Origin: DAIUFH01 sp036844705
GTDB taxonomy: Bacteria; Bacillota; Clostridia; Tissierellales; Tissierellaceae
Length of the DNA: 9,227 nt
Assembly (NCBI GenBank): GCA_036844705.1
Contig: DAIUFH010000078.1
Span: forward strand, 1-9,227
Direction: 5' to 3'
The notes under the pieces were generated by a model. The model did not search any database and had not been told where the DNA came from. It was given only the letters and a program-made list of their open reading frames with translations. A program made the translations under genes and the position numbers. Positions 1 to 4,601 of the stretch are shown here, one piece after another. How positions within the stretch are numbered: the first letter of the stretch is position 1; every line of letters starts with the position of its first letter.

Positions 1-424
1 CAATGGAGTAGACATGGATATCTTCAGGTGCAATGTATTTCAAATATATATTATAAATCTGCGCACTATACTCTAAATAATATGCCATTCTTGGTGGAGC
101 AGCAATATAGTCTAGAGAGATATCCGATGAGGATTTTACTTTTGTATCGTCGAAAGACGAACCAGAAAAGACATGACCTGGTGCTTTGATTAGCCGTAGT
201 GCGTTTACTTCCTTAACCCTCTGAACAACCTCAAATAGTCTCGCTCTACCAGGAATGCCGTATGATTTGAGGGAAGGTGAGACAGCGAGACAGATAGTTT
301 TTTCTGTACGACTTTCATCAGCTACAACAAGATTAGTTGTTAATGGATCAAGTCCTCTTTCCACACACTCCACTGAAGCGTAGAAGGATTTTAAATCTAT
401 TGCGATATAGGTTCTATTCTTCAT
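1..424 (-). CDS. Y-family DNA polymerase (translesion), N-terminal part, cut by window edge
   Basis: Reading the complement from ATG at 424-422 gives 141 uninterrupted codons that leave the window. The start reads MKNRTYIAIDLKSFYASVEC, the palm-domain signature of ImpB/MucB/SamB-type Y-family polymerases; D10 would be a catalytic metal-binding aspartate and FYASVE the steric-gate region. Later pieces, TICLAVSPSLKSYGIPGRAR and the final APEDIHVYSI just before the usual (S)IDEVF motif, agree with this family. These enzymes copy damaged DNA with low fidelity and usually belong to a DNA-damage response. A GAAGGGA ribosome binding site lies about 12 bases upstream of the ATG. I see no clean LexA box. 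The thumb and little-finger domains are outside the window, so DinB, UmuC-like and UvrX/YqjW-like subtypes cannot be separated. Confidence 0.87.
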   Translation of the reverse strand, partial: MKNRTYIAIDLKSFYASVECVERGLDPLTTNLVVADESRTEKTICLAVSPSLKSYGIPGRARLFEVVQRVKEVNALRLIKAPGHVFSGSSFDDTKVKSSSDISLDYIAAPPRMAYYLEYSAQIYNIYLKYIAPEDIHVYSI

Positions 425-545
425 TTTACTCTTCAGTCCCTTCTTCAAAAATTATCTATATAAATTCGAGTTCAAATTAGTACTATGTTCATTGTCCGAT
501 AAAATTATGCAAAGTTACACTCTCTTCAAATTCCTATTTATACAT

Positions 546-574
546 ATTATAGCACATACATTCTATCATATAAA
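546..574 (-). promoter_or_regulatory. Possible promoter for the Y-family polymerase gene
   Basis: On the complement, TATAAT (551-546) is preceded by TG-N, giving an extended -10 element. A weak TTTATA -35 lies 17 bases further upstream (574-569). This would give a 5' leader of roughly 115 bases before the ATG at 424. It is the best promoter match in this gap but rests on motif likeness alone in very AT-rich DNA. Confidence 0.4.
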
Positions 575-678
575 CTTACAGTTACTAACATTTATACATC
601 TTAAGTACCACCCACCACTTCTTATCATAGTCTTCATATCTTTCTGTCATACATTTGCTTGTTTTCTTTCATAGAAAT

Positions 679-703
679 AAAAAAAAACATCAATTTCAGA
701 TGT
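679..703 (-). terminator. Weak hairpin followed by nine T on the minus strand
   Basis: On the complement ACATC (703-699) pairs with GATGT (691-687) around a 7-base loop and runs straight into nine T residues. The shape is that of an intrinsic terminator, but the stem is only 5 base pairs and GC-poor. Lying between divergent genes, it could stop antisense transcription out of the DUF2089 region, or be chance. Confidence 0.3.
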
Positions 704-720
704 GCAAGTAATTATTTTAT

Positions 721-742
721 TAAATGTAATATTTAACATTTA
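721..742. promoter_or_regulatory. Inverted repeat overlapping the -35 box, candidate operator
   Basis: TAAATGT (721-727) and ACATTTA (736-742) form a perfect 7-base inverted repeat with an 8-base spacer. The right arm overlaps the TTTACT -35 box at 739-744, a classic position for a repressor site. The DUF2089 protein encoded just downstream has a helix-turn-helix-like segment, so autoregulation is a reasonable guess, but the repeat is AT-rich and could arise by chance. Confidence 0.35.
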
Positions 743-767
743 CTTTAACAATATTATAGTATATACT
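739..767 (+). promoter_or_regulatory. Promoter of the DUF2089-membrane protein operon
   Basis: TTTACT (739-744), a 17-base spacer and TATACT (762-767) match the sigma-A consensus well. Transcription would begin near 774, just before the AAAGGAGG ribosome binding site at 778-785, which is correctly spaced from the ATG at 793. Confidence 0.65.
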
Positions 768-792
768 CAATATTATTAAAGGAGGCTATAAT

Positions 793-1092
793 ATGGCAAT
801 AGATATTGTACCAGAATGGATGATCAATCTTGACGATGAAGATGTATCTTTCATCAAAAAATTTCTTCTAGCTTCAGGCTCATTAAAAGAGATTGCTAAA
901 CAATATTCCGTCACTTATCCTACAGTAAGACTTAGGCTGGATAAACTGATACAAAAAATTCAAATAAGTGAAGATACCGCAAACGAGCCTTATATCGCCC
1001 TTATTAAGCGGTTGGCCGTAAATGACAAGGTTGATTTTGAAACTGCTAAGCTATTGATTTCAGAATATAAGAAAATGAAAGGATCTGAATAA
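793..1092 (+). CDS. DUF2089 family protein (helix-turn-helix-like, zinc-ribbon-less form)
   Basis: This 99-residue soluble protein begins MAIDIVPEWMINLDDEDVSF and continues with IKKFLLASGSLKEIAKQYSV and TYPTVRLRLDKLIQKIQ. These blocks match the DUF2089 family as I know it. Residues about 29-53 (GSLKEIAKQ...YPTVRLRLDKLI) read as a helix-turn-helix, consistent with DNA binding, although the family's biochemical role is not established. Many DUF2089 proteins carry an N-terminal CxxC zinc ribbon; this one has no cysteine at all. The start is fixed by AAAGGAGG at 778-785. One base separates its stop from the next ATG at 1094, so the two genes are probably translated together. A regulatory partner for the adjacent membrane protein is inference from context. 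Confidence 0.82.
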   Translation: MAIDIVPEWMINLDDEDVSFIKKFLLASGSLKEIAKQYSVTYPTVRLRLDKLIQKIQISEDTANEPYIALIKRLAVNDKVDFETAKLLISEYKKMKGSE

Positions 1093-1093
1093 C

Positions 1094-1417
1094 ATGAAAA
1101 GGGTAACAATAATGTTGTTTTTTATATTTATGTTGTTAGTGGGAGGAATTTTTCTACAAATATTTTTATCTAAAAAGAAGAACAAATGGTTTGGACTTAT
1201 ACTCCCGATAATCACATTTATATATTCTTTGCTAATGGTTTTCAATATTGCTGTTTTTAATGGAATGACAGGCGGTGAGATATTTATGACTATTGCTTCT
1301 ACATTTCTAATTAGCAATATCCCAACTATCGTCTTGCTTAGCATCTACTTCGGCTGTCGAGAAAAAATGAAGATTCGTTCCCAGCTTGATAAAATGAATA
1401 TTCAAGATTTAGAGTAA
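1094..1417 (+). CDS. Small three-helix membrane protein, function unknown
   Basis: This 107-residue protein has three hydrophobic segments, about residues 4-25, 33-55 and 63-88. A lysine-rich SKKKNK stretch separates the first two, and a charged tail (REKMKIRSQLDKMNIQDLE) ends the protein. The topology suggests an inner-membrane protein with the lysines and tail in the cytoplasm. I do not recognise a named family. The ATG follows the DUF2089 stop by one base, with a GAAAGGA ribosome binding site inside the end of that gene, so the two are co-transcribed and likely function together. An intrinsic terminator 54 bases after the stop closes the operon. A plausible reading is a membrane sensor or target paired with a small regulator, but nothing in the sequence proves it. 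Confidence 0.7.
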   Translation: MKRVTIMLFFIFMLLVGGIFLQIFLSKKKNKWFGLILPIITFIYSLLMVFNIAVFNGMTGGEIFMTIASTFLISNIPTIVLLSIYFGCREKMKIRSQLDKMNIQDLE

Positions 1418-1470
1418 CATTTTGTTATGAATATATATGAATATAATAAAACTCCGCAATTTTAATTTCT

Positions 1471-1517
1471 TGAACAGTCTGACTTTACAAATCAAAAGCC
1501 AGACTGTTCACCTTTTT
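1471..1517 (+). terminator. Intrinsic terminator of the DUF2089 operon
   Basis: TGAACAGTCTG (1471-1481) and CAGACTGTTCA (1500-1510) are a perfect 11-base inverted repeat with an 18-base loop, followed by CCTTTTT. The T run lies on the plus-strand side, so it ends rightward transcription from 793-1417. Confidence 0.85.
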
Positions 1518-1656
1518 ATTGGAATGAAAAATAAGGACAAAGTTATATACAAATTTTCCACCTAATCATCGACCAGCTATTAAAGAATCTTTTTAATAAG
1601 AATTATCTTAATATTTGCTAATACATTATAATACTTTTTGTATCAAAATTATAAGC
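1518..1656. other. AT-rich spacer, nothing recognisable
   Basis: The stretch between the operon terminator and the facing minus-strand terminator contains frequent stops in all frames. There is a small AT-only inverted repeat around 1628-1652 (TATAAT...ATTATA) and no gene, promoter pair or repeat I can support. Confidence 0.5.
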
Positions 1657-1692
1657 AACAAAACCCTCAAATACTGATTTGAAGGCCTTGTT
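1657..1692 (-). terminator. Long hairpin with T-rich tail, probable minus-strand terminator
   Basis: Read on the complement, 16 bases starting AACAAGGCCTTCAAAT pair with ATTTGAGGGTTTTGTT around a CAGT loop. There are three G-U pairs that become mismatches in plus-strand RNA, so the structure favours leftward transcription. The right arm is itself the T-rich segment (TTTTGTT). It would end whatever once followed the truncated ATGGCAACAACC start at 1744. Confidence 0.5.
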
Positions 1693-1720
1693 CATTAGTC
1701 AAAATCTATTTGTTTGCTCT

Positions 1721-1744
1721 CTACCTTAAACGGGTTGTTGCCAT
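1721..1744 (-). pseudogene. 5' scrap of a relaxase-like gene (MATTRL start with ribosome binding site)
   Basis: On the complement a textbook GGAGGTG ribosome binding site (1757-1751) sits 8 bases from an ATG at 1744-1742 that reads MATTRLR and then stops. MATTRL followed by IP or MP is, to my knowledge, the usual start of relaxase/mobilization proteins of clostridial integrative elements. Here the frame ends after seven codons and the following DNA has no relaxase-like reading. The piece sits between two minus-strand terminators, as expected for the leftover of a deleted mobile element. With only six residues of similarity this is a suggestion, not an identification. Confidence 0.35.
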
Positions 1745-1768
1745 GAATAGCACCTCCTTTATGGCATG

Positions 1769-1796
1769 AAAAAAGAGCTACCAAATGGCAACTCTT
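1769..1796 (-). terminator. Intrinsic terminator downstream of the DUF3781 gene
   Basis: On the complement AAGAGTTGCCA (1796-1786) pairs fully with TGGTAGCTCTT (1783-1773), using two G-U pairs, around a 2-base gap, and runs into six T residues (1774-1769). It lies 44 bases after the stop of the DUF3781 gene and would end the leftward transcript of this accessory region. Confidence 0.8.
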
Positions 1797-1839
1797 ATTA
1801 AAGAAATTATATTCAATTAAGCTATAAAATCGGAATTTG

Positions 1840-2040
1840 TTATTTTCCCTTAGTTTTATGTGCAGTAATAATCGTATAACTATAAGAGTTTACTGTTATT
1901 GCACAGTTATCAATAGTTACATAATAATTTTTCCCTTGTTTTATTATAGAAGAATTCGGAAGTTTAATTTTATCTTTATACCACTCCACCACATCTTTTG
2001 TATCCAATCCTAAATTTCTTTTTATTCTGTCAATACCCAT
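1840..2040 (-). CDS. DUF3781 family protein, start displaced by a one-base deletion
   Basis: The frame encodes 66 residues, MGIDRIKRNLGLDTKDVVEW through YSYTIITAHKTKGK. This matches the small DUF3781 family, whose members contain RIKxNLxLDTxDVV near the front and end with AYSYTIITAH. Family members normally begin about 20 residues earlier. That part is present upstream and in frame (EILLSNLDKIHTTKMG) but lacks a start codon. A perfect AGGAG ribosome binding site (2108-2104) and ATG (2096) lie one base out of frame and read ATG GAA TAG. Restoring one A would give an 85-residue protein beginning MEIDNEILLSNLDK. The gene is therefore either a recent pseudogene or makes a shortened protein from the internal ATG at 2040, which has no good ribosome binding site. 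Function of the family is unknown. Confidence 0.72.
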   Translation of the reverse strand: MGIDRIKRNLGLDTKDVVEWYKDKIKLPNSSIIKQGKNYYVTIDNCAITVNSYSYTIITAHKTKGK

Positions 2041-2120
2041 TTTAGTGGTATGAATTTTATCTAAATTTGAAAGTAAAATCTCATTATCTATTCCATATTT
2101 TCACTCCTAACAATAAAATA

Positions 2121-2387
2121 CTATACTTCAACTAATTCTACCTCTCTTTTTCTGCACAATAAAAAGAGATTATATAAATACTCTTTACTATAAATTCCTC
2201 TAATTCCCTCTACTATAAATTTAATGAATGGTTTATCATCTTCATGCGCCTTTTCAAGAAGTGAAATATAGTCTATTCTTAAGATTGGAGGAATTAAAGA
2301 CGGTAAATATCCATCCTGTATCAATGATGTATTCATTAGCAATCTAGCAACCCGTCCATTACCATCAATAAAAGGATGGATTCTCAC
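2121..2387 (-). pseudogene. C-terminal fragment of a Fic family protein
   Basis: The 88-residue frame contains the complete Fic signature HPFIDGNGRVARLLMN near its start. A typical Fic C-terminus follows (LIQDGYLPSLIPPILRIDYI, then SLLEKAHEDDKPFIKFI). Fic enzymes transfer AMP or related groups to hydroxyl side chains of target proteins, with the motif histidine as general base and the GNGR loop binding the nucleotide. The several helices that normally precede the motif are missing: reading upstream in frame gives only a short stretch ending HHLVEGEFVRIHPF before a stop. Full Fic proteins are about 200-370 residues, so this is a truncated remnant. A GTG at 2387 has a GAGGGAG sequence 5 bases upstream, so a peptide could still be made, but it should not fold as a Fic domain. 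Confidence 0.75.
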
Positions 2388-2401
2388 AAATTCTCCCTCT
2401 A

Positions 2402-2782
2402 CTAAATGATGTCCCCACCAAGCAGAGCCGAGGCATCAAAAAAGATATCACCTGGTATACACACTTTATGTTTTTCACAAAATGAATTTATAAATTCACT
2501 TGTTGGCTCCTTATGATTCTGATATTCTTGTGCAAGTTCGTTTTTTATATCTTCACGTTTTGAATCAGCATTTTTCGCATCTACATAAATAATTCCATAT
2601 AATATGTCATACGAAAAGTATATTTCATACAATCCATCTTTTGAAGAAAATAAACTCACTTCAACTTTTCCATCATATACTTCATTAATTTCCATATAGG
2701 TATTCTTATAATGCCTGTCCTCTTCTGAAAAAAATTCGGTTACATTTTCCCAATTATACAAATCTACATACCTCACTTTCAT
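2402..2782 (-). CDS. Conserved-looking hypothetical protein, 126 residues
   Basis: I do not recognise this protein. It is acidic and soluble, with no signal peptide or membrane segment. Aromatic-rich alternating stretches (EVSLFSSKDGLYEIYFSYDI, LYGIIYVDAK) suggest beta strands, followed by a charged helix (DSKREDIKNELAQEYQNHKE) and a C-terminal FCEKHKVCIPGDIFFDAS segment with two cysteines. The small acidic alpha/beta layout resembles immunity or antitoxin-type proteins, but that is only an impression. The ATG at 2782 has no good ribosome binding site. The gene lies between toxin remnants: the ruined doc gene upstream and the Fic fragment immediately downstream, whose upstream frame overlaps its last codons. 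The final residues (LLGGDII) fall on that junction, so the native C-terminus may have been altered. Confidence 0.6.
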   Translation of the reverse strand: MKVRYVDLYNWENVTEFFSEEDRHYKNTYMEINEVYDGKVEVSLFSSKDGLYEIYFSYDILYGIIYVDAKNADSKREDIKNELAQEYQNHKEPTSEFINSFCEKHKVCIPGDIFFDASALLGGDII

Positions 2783-2872
2783 CTTCTACATAATTTAACT
2801 ACAACCTCTATGTGTGTTGAAGCGATGATTCTGATGCCAAAGATAGATAGTCCCCCTTTGGTAGAAATTAGA

Positions 2873-2956
2873 GTCTCGAATTCCATCTCTGCCACCTGTT
2901 TATTCTATTAGCATACTATGAATTTTAATTACTTGCTCTTTGCTAAGCATTATCAT
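2873..2956 (-). pseudogene. doc: Doc-type (Fic-fold) toxin remnant, N-terminus only
   Basis: Immediately after the antitoxin remnant, with an ATGA overlap, the complement reads MIMLSKEQVIKIHSMLIE, a TAA stop (2902-2900), and then in the same frame TGGRDGIRD. Doc toxins, which phosphorylate elongation factor Tu, begin with this pattern: LSKEQV...IH..LI.(E/Q)TGG..GIRD. The stop is most simply a CAA-to-TAA change. After RDGIRD the similarity ends, and the family's expected LL-S-AL segment and HPFxDGNKR active site are absent. The toxin is dead by both nonsense mutation and truncation. The identification is firm in context because the partner antitoxin precedes it at the usual overlap. Confidence 0.72.
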
Positions 2957-3203
2957 TTTGCCAGTTCCTCAAAGGCTTTCATATGTCTAGATAAAATGTT
3001 TTTAGCTACATCCTCCACTTCCATATCATCAATTAACTCTTCCTTATCTAATTGGCTATACTCTATCAATACATATCTTGGCTTGGCTTATTGTTTTTTA
3101 GTATTACTGCTACACCATTTTAATCTACCATTCTTGCTATTTTTGAAAAGTTTTGATTGGCCTCTGATATTTCAGATTTTCTCGTTATCTCATCAATAGA
3201 AAT
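2953..3203 (-). pseudogene. Phd/YefM-type antitoxin remnant, broken by a stop and a 5-base duplication
   Basis: Pieced together on the complement, this reads ISIDEITRKSEISEANQNFS, KIARMVD, a TAA stop (3122-3120), NGVAVILKNNKP, a frameshift, then RYVLIEYSQLDKEEL and DDMEVEDVAKNILSRHMKAF-EELAK with a TGA stop. The SEANQNFSKxARxVDxNGxA and ILKNNxPRYxLI blocks are typical of Firmicute Phd/YefM antitoxins, which bind their operator and neutralise Doc. Two lesions are visible: a codon that should follow VD is TAA (one base from GAA), and a tandem TGGCT duplication (3079-3088) shifts the frame. Deleting one copy restores KPRYVLIEY exactly. The antitoxin's own start codon is gone: its N-terminal part is read as the C-terminus of the upstream methyltransferase gene. 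The TGA overlaps the doc ATG at 2956. Confidence 0.78.
3079..3088. repeat. 5-base tandem duplication (TGGCT twice) inside the antitoxin remnant
   Basis: TGGCT at 3079-3083 is repeated directly at 3084-3088. On the coding strand the extra AGCCA falls between the CCA and AGA codons of KP-RY and causes the frameshift. It looks like a replication-slippage insertion. Confidence 0.75.
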
Positions 3204-4601
3204 CTGTCCTTCCTCATCACCGAACTCCACATTTATGTTGATATGTGTGTCTGCATTTTTGTGGGAGAGAGAAACAACACATTCCACATTGCTCGTATGC
3301 GCAAACATATCCACTGGCTGAACCTCTCTTACCTTATATCCATTATCCAAAAGATATTTGACATCCCTAGCCATAGTAGTTGAATTGCAGGATACATATA
3401 CTACTCGCCTAGGATTTAATTTTACTATGGCTTCTAATACCTCCTTTTCACAACCTTTTCTTGGAGGATCTACTACTACTTTATTGCCTTTAACTCCTTC
3501 ATTTGTTAGTTTAGGGAATACTTCTTCAGCCTTTCCCACTATAAACTCAACATTTTCTATATTATTTAGTATTGCATTTTCTTTTGCATCATCTATAGCT
3601 GATTTTACAGACTCTATTCCATAGACCTTATTTGCTTTATCAGCTATAAATAGCGATATTGTCCCTATTCCACAGTAGATATCGAATACTTCATCCTCAC
3701 TATGTAAATCCAAGAATTCTATAGCTTTATCGTATAAAATTTTAGCTTGAGTTCTATTGACCTGAAAGAATGAATTAGGTGAAATTTTGAATTTAAATTT
3801 ACCTATATAGTCAACTAATCTATCCTCTCCATATAGCTTTATATACTTTCTTCCATAGGTAGGTGCAGATTTAATATTGTTTATATTATGATAAATGCTT
3901 TTTACTCCCTTAACTTCACCTTTTAGCATCTTTATTAATTCATCACTTTTAGGTAAATAATCTGTAGCAGTAACTATGATTACCATCGCTTGATTATCTT
4001 TATTTGTTCTTATTCCGATATGTTTAAGTACACCTTTATTTGACCTGTTATCATAAGGTTTTATATTATATTTATTTATCCATTCTCTAATAACACTAAG
4101 AATTTTATCTGCAATTTCCGGTTGTAGTATACTGCCCTGCATATTTACAACATCATGACTTCCTTTAGCATAAAATCCAATTACTGCTTTTCCGTCTTTG
4201 CTTCCAACTGGAATCTGTGTGTGATTTCTATATCTATAGGGGTTATCCATCCCAATAGTATCATTAATATTAATATCCGAAAGACCTGCAAATTTCATTA
4301 AGTCAATTTTAACTTTATGTTTTTTCCATTCCAATTGTTTCTTATAATCATAATTAATTAATGGAACCTCGCCACTTTCGATATCCATATCATTTACTCT
4401 ATCTTTAGAAGGCTCAATCAAATTAACAATTGAGCCAATTCCAAAATTCTTTCTTAGTTTAGTTATCTTAAATTCTACCTTGTCCCCAATAATGCTATTT
4501 GGTATGAAAAAGGTAAAATTATCTACCTTTAAAACGCCATTACCTTCGTGAGTAAAATCCAATATCTTACCTTGTAAAATATCCCCTACACTAAATGTCA
4601 T
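3120..4601 (-). CDS. rlmD: RlmD/RumA-type 23S rRNA (uracil-C5)-methyltransferase with antitoxin-derived tail
   Basis: This is a SAM-dependent enzyme forming 5-methyluridine in RNA. Numbering from ATG 4604, a TRAM RNA-binding domain spans residues 2-62. SPNSFFQVN (275-283), the SAM loop DIYCGIGT (308-315) and DPPRKG (379-384) follow. The nucleophile is C406 in VYVSCNS-TTMARD, with catalytic E441 in HTSNVE. I prefer the ATG at 4601 because AGGAGG (4612-4607) is 5 bases from it but only 2 from the ATG at 4604. The CxxxxxCGxC iron-sulfur cluster motif expected after the TRAM domain is absent: residues 71-83 read NDMDIESGEVPLI. ADTHININVEFGDEEGQ matches the start of a C-terminal extension seen in clostridial relatives. 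From about residue 468 it becomes the antitoxin sequence ISIDEITRKSEISEANQNFS and ends at that gene's mutant stop. The start overlaps the selenoprotein-like gene upstream. RlmCD or TrmFO-like specificity cannot be decided. Confidence 0.88.
   Translation of the reverse strand: MTFSVGDILQGKILDFTHEGNGVLKVDNFTFFIPNSIIGDKVEFKITKLRKNFGIGSIVNLIEPSKDRVNDMDIESGEVPLINYDYKKQLEWKKHKVKIDLMKFAGLSDININDTIGMDNPYRYRNHTQIPVGSKDGKAVIGFYAKGSHDVVNMQGSILQPEIADKILSVIREWINKYNIKPYDNRSNKGVLKHIGIRTNKDNQAMVIIVTATDYLPKSDELIKMLKGEVKGVKSIYHNINNIKSAPTYGRKYIKLYGEDRLVDYIGKFKFKISPNSFFQVNRTQAKILYDKAIEFLDLHSEDEVFDIYCGIGTISLFIADKANKVYGIESVKSAIDDAKENAILNNIENVEFIVGKAEEVFPKLTNEGVKGNKVVVDPPRKGCEKEVLEAIVKLNPRRVVYVSCNSTTMARDVKYLLDNGYKVREVQPVDMFAHTSNVECVVSLSHKNADTHININVEFGDEEGQISIDEITRKSEISEANQNFSKIARMVD

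Larger units (their letters stand above)
425..720. other. Intergenic gap between divergent genes, no convincing gene
   Basis: This AT-rich spacer separates the leftward polymerase gene from the rightward DUF2089 operon. One open frame of 60 codons at 492-674 (plus) has no ribosome binding site and a composition like random AT-rich DNA. On the complement a 20-codon frame beginning MTERYEDYDKKWW near 655 has no good ribosome binding site either. The only structured items are the possible polymerase promoter and the weak hairpin with an A/T run listed separately. Confidence 0.6.

Noticed and set aside
479..500. Possible LexA/DinR box upstream of the Y-family polymerase (GTAC-TAT-GTTC)
   Set aside because: The spacing is 3 instead of 4 bases and one half-site is degenerate, so it does not match the Firmicute consensus.
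492..674. 60-codon open frame on the plus strand starting MSDKIMQSYTLFKF
   Set aside because: No ribosome binding site, composition of random AT-rich DNA, and no recognisable motif; it overlaps the probable promoter region of the polymerase gene.
2779..2886. 35-codon minus-strand frame MEFETLISTKGG... with an ATGA overlap to the next gene and an AGGTGG before it
   Set aside because: It lies over the doc remnant in another frame, whose TGGRDGIRD reading is far more convincing, so the start and overlap look accidental.
2850..2897. Sequence resembling a tRNA 3' end (TCGAATT...CTCTGCCACC) on the plus strand
   Set aside because: The T-stem does not pair, no upstream tRNA arms exist, and the same bases are explained as Doc coding sequence on the other strand.
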